A DNA stretch of 64,000 nucleotides, from contig CAIOLO010000130.1 in NCBI GenBank assembly GCA_903859155.1, positions 1 through 64,000 of the forward strand, written 5' to 3'. The stretch comes from an uncultured beta proteobacterium. Lineage in GTDB: Bacteria > Pseudomonadota > Gammaproteobacteria > Burkholderiales > SG8-39. Positions within the stretch are counted from its first letter, which is position 1; every line of letters starts with the position of its first letter. Positions 1 to 8,457 of the stretch are shown in pieces. The notes under the pieces were generated by a model. It was not told the DNA's origin. It was given only the letters and a program-made list of their open reading frames with translations, and did no database searches. Made by a program: the position numbers and the translations under genes.

Positions 1-52
1 ACCCTCGTCGTAAGCTTGGAAGGCTTCTGCTCTACCATTGAGCTACACCCGC
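1..52 (-). tRNA. tRNA-Gly (UCC), 3' part cut off by the window edge
   Basis: Read on the minus strand the sequence begins GCGGGTGTAGCTCAATGGTA, a standard acceptor stem and D-arm, followed by an anticodon loop CTTCCAA, giving anticodon TCC (glycine). The T-arm and acceptor 3' strand lie outside the window. It follows tRNA-Tyr by about 60 bases on the same strand and is probably part of the same transcript. Confidence 0.9.
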
Positions 53-114
53 GGCGGTTTCACATTTCCCGCAACAGATCAGATCCTCCATGCCCGGCAC
101 CGGTCGAATACATG

Positions 115-200
<86 letters not shown>

Positions 201-214
201 GAACGAAACCGCTG

Positions 215-243
215 ATTGTGCGCAGTTTTTTGCACCCTGTCAA
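215..243 (-). promoter_or_regulatory. Sigma70 promoter of the tRNA-Tyr/tRNA-Gly transcript
   Basis: On the minus strand a perfect -35 box TTGACA (238-243) is followed by exactly 17 bases and the -10 box CACAAT (215-220). The mature tRNA-Tyr 5' end lies 14 bases downstream of the -10 box, leaving a very short leader. Spacing and sequence are those of a strong stable-RNA promoter. Confidence 0.85.
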
Positions 244-375
244 GGATGAATGTGCAATGAAGTCCAGGATCTTTTGTTTGAAAAACAATTATCTAGTCGC
301 AACCGCCTTGGCGGCGTGTCGTATGCTTCTAGAGCAAAGTAAATTGCACAACCAACTCATTGATAATATAGGAAT

Positions 376-1077
376 ATGAAAAGAACCCCCTTGATTTTGA
401 TACCCGGACTACTTTGCGACTCCCTTTTATGGGCCTCCCAGGTCGCAGCGCTTTCGGATATCGCTGACTGCTGGGTTGCAGACCCGACCGGCTCGGACAC
501 CGTGAAAACCCTGGCCGCAGAGTTGCTCGACCGCTCGCCGTTTGCAGAGTTTTCCCTGGCCGGGCTCTCCATGGGGGGCTATGTCGCCATGGAAATTATG
601 CGGCAAGCACCGGCCAGGGTACTGAAACTTGCCCTTCTGGACACCAGTGCCCGACAGGACACGCCCGAGCAAAGTGAACGCCGCCTGGCGTTGATCGACC
701 TCGCGCGACGCGGTCGATTTGTCGAGGTTTCAAAGCTGCTGTTACCCGCCCTGGTCAACAGCGCAAGGTCCTCCGACCCCCAAATCGTCGGCACAATTCA
801 AGCCATGGCCAGAAACGTCGGCGAGGAGGCGTTTTATCGTCAGGAATCAGCCATCATCCGCCGTATCGACAGCCGCCCGCATCTTAAGGCGATCCGATGC
901 CCCACCGTGATCCTGTGCGGTCAGCAGGATGCAATCACACCACCATCGCTGCATCGGGAACTTGCCGATGGAATCGACGGTGCACGCCTGGTGATAATAG
1001 AGAACTGTGGACACCTCTCAACGATTGAACAACCTGACGAGGTCACCGCCGCCTTGCGTGCCTGGTTGACAGATTGA
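376..1077 (+). CDS. Alpha/beta-fold hydrolase
   Basis: A 233-residue protein of the alpha/beta hydrolase superfamily. The oxyanion-hole segment near residues 8-12 (LIPGL) precedes the nucleophile elbow GLSMG with Ser65. Asp185 in GQQDAITPP and His213 in NCGHLSTIEQP complete a canonical Ser-Asp-His triad, so the enzyme should be active. Length and short cap fit carboxylesterase or lactonase-like cytosolic enzymes such as the 3-oxoadipate enol-lactonase relatives; the substrate cannot be read from sequence. No signal peptide is visible. The gene stands alone between the tRNA promoter and a receiver-domain gene. Confidence 0.85.
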   Translation: MKRTPLILIPGLLCDSLLWASQVAALSDIADCWVADPTGSDTVKTLAAELLDRSPFAEFSLAGLSMGGYVAMEIMRQAPARVLKLALLDTSARQDTPEQSERRLALIDLARRGRFVEVSKLLLPALVNSARSSDPQIVGTIQAMARNVGEEAFYRQESAIIRRIDSRPHLKAIRCPTVILCGQQDAITPPSLHRELADGIDGARLVIIENCGHLSTIEQPDEVTAALRAWLTD

Positions 1078-1160
1078 TGCAGCGCGGCACCCGCACCTTT
1101 GAGCGGGGTAATCAAAATCGACTGGCACGCATTTTCGCCGCCGATGCATAATGCGTTCCA

Positions 1161-1544
1161 ATGGCATCAATACTTGTAATTGAAGATGACCCGTCGCTGC
1201 GCGATACGCTGAGGATCCATTTGAGCTCGGCAGGCTATTCCGTTCGCGTGGCCGCCGATGCCACTGAAGCCATCCGCGCCATTCTTACTGGCGTTCCCGA
1301 CCTTGTCTTGTCGGATGTCTCCCTGCCCTACATGGATGGATTCGAGTTGCTCGAAGTATTGCGGCGCGACGAAACCACCCGCTCGATACCGGTGATTCTT
1401 CTGACCGGCCTGGTGGATGATGACAGTTATCTCAGGGGAATAAAGCTCGGAGCAACCGCCTACCTGACAAAGCCCGTCTTGCGGGATGAACTTCTGAAGA
1501 CCATTGCCGGCGCATTGCGCGGCGCCGGAAAAAAACCCGAATAG
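1161..1544 (+). CDS. Stand-alone response-regulator receiver domain
   Basis: A 127-residue CheY-like protein made only of a receiver domain. The acidic pair Asp9/Asp10, the phospho-acceptor Asp52 (SDVSLPYMDG), Thr82 and the conserved Lys104 (TKP) are all present, so phosphorylation is expected. There is no output domain, so it probably signals through protein contacts. No histidine kinase lies nearby and the partner is unknown. It is flanked upstream by an alpha/beta hydrolase and faces the minus-strand acyl-CoA ligase gene, with no operon partner visible. Confidence 0.9.
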   Translation: MASILVIEDDPSLRDTLRIHLSSAGYSVRVAADATEAIRAILTGVPDLVLSDVSLPYMDGFELLEVLRRDETTRSIPVILLTGLVDDDSYLRGIKLGATAYLTKPVLRDELLKTIAGALRGAGKKPE

Positions 1545-1577
1545 CGCTAAAAATATAGTCTGCAGGCTGACGAACCG

Positions 1578-3242
1578 CTATTTGCCGCCGTCGCGCAAGG
1601 CACGCCGCAATATCTTTCCAACGTTAGTCTTGGGCAGTTCTGTCCGGAATTCAATGTATTTCGGGCGCTTGTAGCCCGTGAGATTGGCATGGCAATGGGC
1701 GCGCAAGGTCTCTTCCGTGAGGGCCGGGTCTTTCCTGACGACAAAAAGCTTCACCGCTTCCCCCGAATGTTCATCCGGCACACCGATCACAGCGCACTCC
1801 AGAACACCGGCATGCATGGCCACCACCCCCTCGATTTCGTTGGGAAAGACTTTGAGCCCCGAAACCGAAATCATGTCTTTCTTGCGATCGACAATGCGAA
1901 CGAACCCCATTTTGTCCACCATCGCCACATCGCCGGTGGCAAAAAACCCCCGCTCATCCAGAACTCTCAAAGTCTCCTGCGGCTGATTCCAGTAACCCTT
2001 CATCACCTGCGGACCCCGTACACAAAGTTCTCCGGATTGGCCTTGCGGCACTTCGTTGCCAGCGTCGTCGCGAATTTCGATTTCAGTGGAAGGCACAGGG
2101 AGTCCGATGGCGCCGTTGTATTCTTTCAGGTCAAAAGGATTGATGGTCACCGCGGGAGATGTCTCCGACAAGCCGTAGGCTTCGACAAGCGTGCACCCGG
2201 TTATCTTCTTCCAGCGATCCGCGACGACCTTTTGCACCGCCATCCCGCCACCCATGGAGATACGCAGCGCGGAGAAATCAATCTTGGTGAAATCCGGGTG
2301 ATTCATCAACGCATTGAACAGCGTGTTGACGCCCGTGATCATGGAAAAACGGTGCTTGCGCAATTCCTTGACGAAAGCGGGGATGTCTCGCGGGTTGGTA
2401 ATAAGGATGTTGAGCCCGCCAATTTTCATCATCAGCAGGCAATTGGCGGTCAGTGACAGCACGTGGTACAGAGGCAAGGCCGTGATGATTATCTGCTCCC
2501 CTCCGCCCTGCAAAAAAGGGAGCACCCAGGCCGAAGCCTGCTCGAGATTGGCCAGGATGTTGCGGTTGAGCAGCATGGCCCCCTTGGCAAGTCCGGTAGT
2601 GCCGCCGGTGTACTGCAAAAAGGCAATGTCCTCCTGCCCCATGTTCGCGGGCTTCAACTCGTGCCTGCCGCCCTCTTTGAGCATCGCTTTGAAGCGCACC
2701 GCGCCAGGCAGGCTCCAGGCGGGTACCAATTTCTTGACCGAACGCACCACGAAATTGACGATCAGCCCTTTGAAGCCCAGCAGATCGCCGAGCGAGGCCA
2801 CGACAACATTCCTGACATCGGTTCGCGATATCACCTCGCCCAGCACGTGCGCAAAATTCTCAAGGACGATGATGGCTTCGGCGCCCGAATCCTTGAGTTG
2901 ATGCTCGAGTTCCCTGGCGGTGTACAGAGGATTGACGTTGACTACCGTGAACCCCGCGCGAAGGATGCCAAACATGAAAATCGGATACTGGAGACAGTTT
3001 GGCAGCATTACCGCGACGCGTGCCCCCCTGGAAAGCCCCCTGGATTGCAGCCATGCACCGGAATTTCGCGCCATGACATCAAGTTCGGCAAAACGGATGC
3101 TGCGGCCCATGTTGCTGTAGGCGGGCTTGTCGGCGAATGCTTTGGCGCTTTGCTCGAACAGTTCGCCCAGTGACCGGTATTGCTTCCAGTCAATCTCGGC
3201 GGGCACTCCCGCCGGATACTGGGCCAGCCAGATCTTTTCCAT
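1578..3242 (-). CDS. fadD: Long-chain fatty-acid-CoA ligase (AMP-forming)
   Basis: A 554-residue ANL-superfamily acyl-CoA synthetase, close to the usual FadD length. The phosphate-binding loop YTGGTTGLAKG sits at residues 211-221, the adenylation motif YGLSETSP at 356-363, a GDVA-type ATP-binding segment follows, and the C-terminal KTNVGKILRR carries the catalytic lysine. It activates fatty or related acids to acyl-CoA via acyl-AMP for beta-oxidation. It is the last gene of a probable minus-strand run with an enoyl-CoA hydratase (64-base gap) and an HpcH-like gene. FadD is the best match, but other medium- or long-chain ligases have the same layout. Confidence 0.88.
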   Translation of the reverse strand: MEKIWLAQYPAGVPAEIDWKQYRSLGELFEQSAKAFADKPAYSNMGRSIRFAELDVMARNSGAWLQSRGLSRGARVAVMLPNCLQYPIFMFGILRAGFTVVNVNPLYTARELEHQLKDSGAEAIIVLENFAHVLGEVISRTDVRNVVVASLGDLLGFKGLIVNFVVRSVKKLVPAWSLPGAVRFKAMLKEGGRHELKPANMGQEDIAFLQYTGGTTGLAKGAMLLNRNILANLEQASAWVLPFLQGGGEQIIITALPLYHVLSLTANCLLMMKIGGLNILITNPRDIPAFVKELRKHRFSMITGVNTLFNALMNHPDFTKIDFSALRISMGGGMAVQKVVADRWKKITGCTLVEAYGLSETSPAVTINPFDLKEYNGAIGLPVPSTEIEIRDDAGNEVPQGQSGELCVRGPQVMKGYWNQPQETLRVLDERGFFATGDVAMVDKMGFVRIVDRKKDMISVSGLKVFPNEIEGVVAMHAGVLECAVIGVPDEHSGEAVKLFVVRKDPALTEETLRAHCHANLTGYKRPKYIEFRTELPKTNVGKILRRALRDGGK

Positions 3243-3306
3243 GAAGCCCCCTCGACAACTTAATTGTCGCCGCCTACCTTACGGAATCTGCCGATGACAG
3301 GCAAGT

Positions 3307-4083
3307 TCAGCGGTGCTTGAATTCGGGTTTGCGCTTTTCGACAAACGCGAGCATGCCTTCTTTCTGGTCCTGGGTAGCAAAACCGGCGTGAAACATGCGC
3401 CTCTCGAAGATCAGGCCTTCGGCAAGCGGCATCTCAAACGACCGATTGACCGCTTCCTTGGCAGCCATGATCGAGAGCAGGGAGTACTCCCCGATCTGTG
3501 CCGCCGCCGCAAGCGCCTCCTCCAGAACCCTTTCAGGCGCGACCACGCGTGATACCAGGCCGACGCGTTCCGCCTCGGCCGCATCCATAAGACGCCCGGT
3601 GAGTACCATATCCATGGCTTTCGCCTTGCCCACGGCGCGCGGCAGACGTTGCGTGCCTCCGGCCCCGGGCAGGATGCCGATTTTCACCTCGGGCTGGCCG
3701 AACTTCGCATTGTCCGCCGCGATGATGATGTCGCACATCATCGCCAGTTCGCAACCTCCGCCGAGCGCATAACCGGCGACCGCGGCAATTACGGGCTTAC
3801 GGATGGTGCGCATTCGCTCCCAGTTGCGGGTAATGAAATTCCCCCCGAACGCCTCGGCATAGCTCATATCCTTCATCGCCGAGATATCCGCGCCCGCTGC
3901 GAAGGCCTTCTCGCCGCCTGAAATGACGATCGCCGCCACTTGCGCATCCGCGTCGAATTCGGTCATTGCTTCGCCCAACTCGTCCATCAGGGCATCGTTG
4001 AGGGCGTTGAGCTGCTTGGGACGATTGAGGGTGATCAGGCCCACCCGCCCGCGTCGCTCAATCAGGATATTTTCGTAGGGCAT
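3307..4083 (-). CDS. Enoyl-CoA hydratase (crotonase family)
   Basis: A 258-residue crotonase-fold protein. The oxyanion hole segments (AFAAGADI and the [13 protein letters not shown] region) and the catalytic glutamate region [21 protein letters not shown] are intact, with both catalytic Glu equivalents (of E..MMCD and GQPE) present, which supports true hydratase activity on trans-2-enoyl-CoA. The start was set at the ATG at 4083 because GGAG lies seven bases before it and the product then begins [12 protein letters not shown], as usual for the family; a longer open frame upstream lacks support. It precedes the acyl-CoA ligase on the same strand and together they suggest acyl-CoA degradation. 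Confidence 0.9.
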   Translation of the reverse strand: MPYENILIERRGRVGLITLNRPKQLNALNDALMDELGEAMTEFDADAQVAAIVISGGEKAFAAGADISAMKDMSYAEAFGGNFITRNWERMRTIRKPVIAAVAGYALGGGCELAMMCDIIIAADNAKFGQPEVKIGILPGAGGTQRLPRAVGKAKAMDMVLTGRLMDAAEAERVGLVSRVVAPERVLEEALAAAAQIGEYSLLSIMAAKEAVNRSFEMPLAEGLIFERRMFHAGFATQDQKEGMLAFVEKRKPEFKHR

Positions 4084-4138
4084 ACAGAACTCCGTCAGAT
4101 GACAAATTGCAGTTGGCAAACCCCGCCACGCCGGTTGG

Positions 4139-4885
4139 CTATCTCAAAACCTGGAGCATGTCGCGGGCGCGCTGGCTGAGCATCATTGCATCGCTCGCCA
4201 AGGCGACCAGCGTGAAATTCGCGCCAAGCCAGCGCGCGGCGGTATCCAGATCGTGGGCAAAAATTCCCATGCGGCGCTCGGCCTCTTCGCAGATATGCTG
4301 CACCCGTCCAATAGCCGCCGTGACCTCGGAGTGGCCAATCAGCCCCGGCAACCCGATGCTGGTGGAAATGCCATATGGATCGACGAACAAGGCGTTGAAA
4401 CCGGAGACAGCGGCAATCGCCTCGATTTCCCGCACCGCATCGATATGGCCGATCTGGGGAACGACGACGATCTCCTCGTTGGCATCGTCTATGTAGGTCT
4501 TGAAATTCTGTCCGTATCCCTGCGCGCGAACCATGCCGATGGCCCGGTTGCCAAGCGGCGGATATCGGCAGGCGGCAATCGCCCCTTCCACGTCCGCCGC
4601 AGTTCGAATGCCTGGAACAATCACGCCGGTCGCGCCGATATCCAGCGCGCGATGGATCGCCTCATTCCCGGCATCAGCAACACGGACCAGGACGGGACAA
4701 CGCGCCGCCTGCAGCATTCGCTGCGCGGTCAGCGTATCGATAGGCGCATGGCAGGCATCGATCATAAGCCAGTCGTATCCGCACAAAGCCAGCGCCTCGG
4801 CAATCTCGGGACTTGGAAACGACAGCACCGTGCCCAGCAAATGCTCGGCATTTCGCATGCGTTCGGCAAAGGATCGGCTTACCAT
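4139..4885 (-). CDS. HpcH/HpaI aldolase-family protein lacking the metal site
   Basis: A 248-residue TIM-barrel protein of the HpcH/HpaI (class II, divalent-metal pyruvate aldolase) family. The fold landmarks are clear: [14 protein letters not shown], the conserved arginine of VLVRV, and [12 protein letters not shown]. The family's metal ligands are not. The Glu of the VQxE motif is Gly (PQIGH), the Asp of GPxDLS is Gly (DPYGIS), and the Glu before the conserved His is Cys. Either it uses different chemistry or it is inactive. The ATG at 4885 is preferred because GAGG precedes it; an in-frame ATG at 4927 has no ribosome site. It lies 55 bases upstream of the enoyl-CoA hydratase gene. Confidence 0.8.
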   Translation of the reverse strand: MVSRSFAERMRNAEHLLGTVLSFPSPEIAEALALCGYDWLMIDACHAPIDTLTAQRMLQAARCPVLVRVADAGNEAIHRALDIGATGVIVPGIRTAADVEGAIAACRYPPLGNRAIGMVRAQGYGQNFKTYIDDANEEIVVVPQIGHIDAVREIEAIAAVSGFNALFVDPYGISTSIGLPGLIGHSEVTAAIGRVQHICEEAERRMGIFAHDLDTAARWLGANFTLVALASDAMMLSQRARDMLQVLR

Positions 4886-4958
4886 CTTGGCCTCGAACAA
4901 ATTCCGGGCGCCAGGCATCAGGCGCATTGGCCGGGAAGGACCATTCTAGCAGCCTGAT

Positions 4959-5969
4959 GTGGATCTCTATCCAATGACTCGCACCCACGGACAAGCGCCA
5001 CCGGCAAACATGGCAATGCGACTGAATCCTGGGCTGTTCGACCTTCAGGGCCATCGCGGCACACGCGGCCTTGCACCCGAGAACACTCTGCCGGCATTTG
5101 CCAGGGCGATGAAAATCGGCGTGAGCACGCTTGAACTGGACACTGCATTGACCAGTGATGGCGTGGTTGTCGTGGCCCATGACCGGCGGCTCAATCCGGA
5201 GATTACTCGCGGTAGCGATGGAAAATGGCTGGTGGCGCCGACCGCCACCGTGCGCAGCCTGAGCTATGCCCAGCTGCAAACGCTGGACGTCGGTCGCATC
5301 GATCCGAAAAGCGAATACTGCCGCCGATTCGCGAAGCAGCAGGGCATGGATGGCGTGCACATGCCGGCGCTCTCCGAAGTGTTCGACCTGGTGAGGCGCA
5401 GCGGCAATTCGCAGTTGCGCTTCAATATCGAGACCAAGCTCTCGCCATTGTTTCCCGATGAGGCGCCACAACCAGCGGAATTCGTCGGCGCGCTGCTGTC
5501 TTGTATTGACGCCGCCGGGGTCATGGAGCGCGTCACCATCCAGTCGTTTGACTGGCGCGTCCTGCGCCTGGTGCGCGCACAGGCCCCTGCCGTCCCCATA
5601 AGTTACCTGAGCGCACAGCAAGGTTCGCAGGCAACCGTTACCAGCAGCGGCGCATCGCCCTGGACCGATGGCATCTCCTTATCGAAGCATGGGTCCGTCC
5701 CTCGAATGATCGCTGTCGCCGCGATGACCACGCCGGACGATTCCCTGCAAAAGATTCTCTGGTCTCCGCATTTCGCCGATCTGAGCGAACATTTGGTTAT
5801 CGAGGCGCATGCAATGAATATCGCCGTGCTCCCTTGGACATTGAACGAACCGGAGGAAATCGCCCGAGCCATCATGATGGGAGTCGACGGCCTGATCAGC
5901 GACTACCCCGACCGCGCGCGCGACACCATGGCACGAATGGGACTCGAACTGCCCGCCCCGATTCCGTGA
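4959..5969 (+). CDS. Glycerophosphodiester phosphodiesterase
   Basis: A GDPD-family TIM barrel of up to 336 residues. The signature GHRGTRGLAPENT (His32, Glu41), LELD (Glu59, Asp61) and the second catalytic His74 in VVAHD are all present, followed by NIETK and a C-terminal PWTLNEPEEI and DGLISDYPD, as in UgpQ-like enzymes. It should hydrolyse glycerophosphodiesters to sn-glycerol-3-phosphate and an alcohol. No signal peptide is evident. The start is uncertain: 4959 is GTG, with ATGs at 4974, 5010 and 5016, none with a strong ribosome site; the domain itself begins near residue 29. It diverges from the HpcH-like gene. Confidence 0.87.
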   Translation: MDLYPMTRTHGQAPPANMAMRLNPGLFDLQGHRGTRGLAPENTLPAFARAMKIGVSTLELDTALTSDGVVVVAHDRRLNPEITRGSDGKWLVAPTATVRSLSYAQLQTLDVGRIDPKSEYCRRFAKQQGMDGVHMPALSEVFDLVRRSGNSQLRFNIETKLSPLFPDEAPQPAEFVGALLSCIDAAGVMERVTIQSFDWRVLRLVRAQAPAVPISYLSAQQGSQATVTSSGASPWTDGISLSKHGSVPRMIAVAAMTTPDDSLQKILWSPHFADLSEHLVIEAHAMNIAVLPWTLNEPEEIARAIMMGVDGLISDYPDRARDTMARMGLELPAPIP

Positions 5970-6004
5970 CCGGCCCGCCAGCCCGTCCACCGGACAATTG
6001 CCAA

Positions 6005-7708
6005 TCAGCCTGGAATCAAGGGCACCAGAAGGTGCGAGTCATATTTGCCGCCGGCATGAATGATGTGCCTGCCGCGGTTGACGGTTTCCGAATGCATGCA
6101 GCGTACCCGCGGCAATGACTGGCCTTCGTTGATCGGCCAGGCGGATTTGTCGATCAGCACAATCTCCGCGCCCTGCACCAGCAGAACCAGTGTTTCACCG
6201 GCGCGAAAAAGCGTTCCGGAAGGCAGAATTTCGACCTCTGCGGAAACGATTTCGCCGGGTTGAAGCTTTTGCATGCGCTCATGCTTCAACCAGGGTTGCC
6301 AGGGAGTCGATTTTTCCTCGTCCAATTCGCGATGCGACACGCGCAACCAGCCGCTGGCGACGTGTCCATGCTCGATATGATTGAGATCGGGGAAAAGGAC
6401 TTCCTTCCCGCGCCGGTCGAACTTCTTGATCCCGACAAACAGGTCCAGATCATCCGCCCCCTCGGCCGATACCCATAGCTTCAGTTTCATGTTGCCGGTG
6501 AGTTCGGTATCGCGATCAAAGGTGATACGGAACTGTGGTCCATACGCTTCACCTTCAGGCCCGGTCGCGGAATAGCTGAGGCGGCCTTCCTGCCCGAGAG
6601 CTTGTGTTGCCAGGGACATGTTTTTGACGTCAAGAAACAGCTGGGTATATCGGGTACGCGCAATCGGCCATTCATTCTCGACGCGCGTCATGCCCTCATA
6701 AAACCGCTCGCGAACCTCAAGGCGGACTTTCGGCGTATCCAGCCAGTCGTTCTCGATACCCTTCAGGAAGTAATCGAAAAACCGCCTCTGGCGCTCCAAA
6801 GCCTCCCGCGAATAATAGGTCTCCCATTCCTTGCGCCCGTGTATCTCAAGCCATTTATGCGCGGCACCCGCCTGTTTGAACCCTTCCAGGGTACCGCGCG
6901 TGTGCAGGCCCTGCGTCGACCAACTGGCACATACATACATGGGCATCGCAATCCTGCCAAGATCGGGGATCTTGTCGCGCCAGTAGTCGTCGATCAGGGG
7001 ATGCTTCTTCATTTCCTCCGGCAGATTCTCGATATGGCAATTCTGCCAGCCCCAGCGGCCGACCTGGGACTTGTACCAGTAGGGATTGAACGCCGTCTCC
7101 GGCATGCCGCCGTGGAATGACCAGTCGCGGTACATGTCGCTCACGCCCTCCCAGGGAATGATCGCCTTGCAATGCGGGGGATTCATGGCCGCGACCGGCC
7201 ATTGGGTCATGCAGAGGTAGGAAACACCATTCAAACCGACGTTTCCGGTGCTCCATTCCTGCACTGCCGCCCATTCGATGGCGTCGTAATAGTCATTGGC
7301 CTCTCGCGTAGAGACAGGGTAGAGATCGCCCACGGAATTCGAACTGCCGCGCAGCGCAAGTTTGACCACGACATATTCGAGCGGCACCCAATACCCGGGA
7401 TCGGGGGATTCGAACGGAGTGAAAGGCGTGGTCTTCACCGAACCGTGGGTGGCAAAGCGATCGTGAGTTTCCCTGCCGTCCCCATCCTTGCCGTAGACAT
7501 CGGCGGACATCACCACCGGAAACCTGCCCGGTTTGACGGGTCGAAAAACATTGCAATACAACGTGGCCCCATCACGCACCTTGATGGGAACGTCCTTCTC
7601 CATGATCATCTTCTGCAAGCCGAATTGCATGGATTTCACCACCAGCTCGTTCAGCCCGGGTTTGACTTCATCGAGCCTGCTTGGCACCCAGGTAAGCGTG
7701 CTGACCAT
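6005..7708 (-). CDS. CocE/NonD family hydrolase (X-Pro dipeptidyl-peptidase-like)
   Basis: A 567-residue serine hydrolase. The N-terminal half has an alpha/beta hydrolase core with GVSYLCMTQW (Ser163) and a preceding LALRGSSNS segment typical of the CocE/S15 family. The C-terminal third (about 380-567) has the jelly-roll domain with the SGWLRVSHRELD motif. Known members hydrolyse esters, amides or acyl-amino compounds. GGGAGAAATGAC immediately precedes the ATG and fixes the start. No signal peptide is visible, so it is probably cytosolic. Substrate unknown; neighbours give no clue. Confidence 0.87.
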   Translation of the reverse strand: MVSTLTWVPSRLDEVKPGLNELVVKSMQFGLQKMIMEKDVPIKVRDGATLYCNVFRPVKPGRFPVVMSADVYGKDGDGRETHDRFATHGSVKTTPFTPFESPDPGYWVPLEYVVVKLALRGSSNSVGDLYPVSTREANDYYDAIEWAAVQEWSTGNVGLNGVSYLCMTQWPVAAMNPPHCKAIIPWEGVSDMYRDWSFHGGMPETAFNPYWYKSQVGRWGWQNCHIENLPEEMKKHPLIDDYWRDKIPDLGRIAMPMYVCASWSTQGLHTRGTLEGFKQAGAAHKWLEIHGRKEWETYYSREALERQRRFFDYFLKGIENDWLDTPKVRLEVRERFYEGMTRVENEWPIARTRYTQLFLDVKNMSLATQALGQEGRLSYSATGPEGEAYGPQFRITFDRDTELTGNMKLKLWVSAEGADDLDLFVGIKKFDRRGKEVLFPDLNHIEHGHVASGWLRVSHRELDEEKSTPWQPWLKHERMQKLQPGEIVSAEVEILPSGTLFRAGETLVLLVQGAEIVLIDKSAWPINEGQSLPRVRCMHSETVNRGRHIIHAGGKYDSHLLVPLIPG

Positions 7709-7826
7709 GTCATTTCTCCCTTTATCGTCTAATCTCTATTCCAATCGACAAAGAGTACCAAGGTACGCGATTTTCCGTGCAATAGGTCGCCGCGCCGGGC
7801 TGGCGGCACAGCGCTGATGCCCCGGG

Positions 7827-8135
7827 CTAACGCCCGGCCTGCTGGGTGCCGGGGGCGATAAGACGCGGCAGGTACCGCCCGATCGGCGACTGGGAGCGCA
7901 TCCCCTGGCGGACTTCAAAGGTCAGGTTGGTATCGTCAACCAGAACGCCGTAGTAGAACACCTGCACACGCGGCCCGCGGCTTTCACCCTGAATATTGCC
8001 GTACCACTGCGGGGGTGTGTTCGAGAAACGCGTCGTCCTGGAATCGATGTCTTTCCACTGGTAGACCTGTGCATGACCGGCCGATGCGGCGGCAATAAGA
8101 CCTATCAGAAATATTATTTTTAAAATTATTTTCAT
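7827..8135 (-). CDS. Small secreted DUF4124 protein
   Basis: A 102-residue protein with an N-terminal signal peptide (hydrophobic stretch to about residue 20, cleavage expected near GHA). Directly after it comes VYQWKDIDSRTTRFSNTPP, which matches the DUF4124 pattern of one short beta-rich unit often found in proteobacterial envelope proteins. The rest has no recognised motif. Function unknown. It may be cotranscribed with nothing else, since the neighbouring glnS gene diverges from it. Confidence 0.75.
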   Translation of the reverse strand: MKIILKIIFLIGLIAAASAGHAQVYQWKDIDSRTTRFSNTPPQWYGNIQGESRGPRVQVFYYGVLVDDTNLTFEVRQGMRSQSPIGRYLPRLIAPGTQQAGR

Positions 8136-8457
8136 ATAGGTTGGGCAATTGCTCGAACCGAGGTCACAGCTCCAAGCTCAATCAGGCACGACCCGCGCGA
8201 CGCGAATCAGAATCAATCCAGGATGCGCGAGCGAAAATTCCACGCTGACGGAATTTACGGCAAAAAATCGGATGACTGAAGAAACATATTGCAAAAAATT
8301 GCAAAGTTCCGCACCTCCGGATGCCACAAACAGGTACGCCGACAAAATCAACCACACTCGCAACAAGTCGCCCTCTACGGAACCCCGTCGCCAAAGCACT
8401 GAGCCACTGGGCTAGAATCGCCGTTCACCGCGCAGCAAACAAGCACCCACACGCCTC
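8136..8457. other. Intergenic region between divergent DUF4124 and glnS genes
   Basis: About 320 bases without a convincing gene. Open frames on both strands lack any family signature or ribosome site. The part around 8280-8310 is AT-rich and probably holds promoters for one or both divergent genes, but no box pair good enough to call was found. Confidence 0.5.

Noticed and set aside
4674-5621. 315-codon minus-strand frame
   Set aside because: Runs antisense through the glycerophosphodiesterase gene and into the HpcH-like gene; no recognisable motif.
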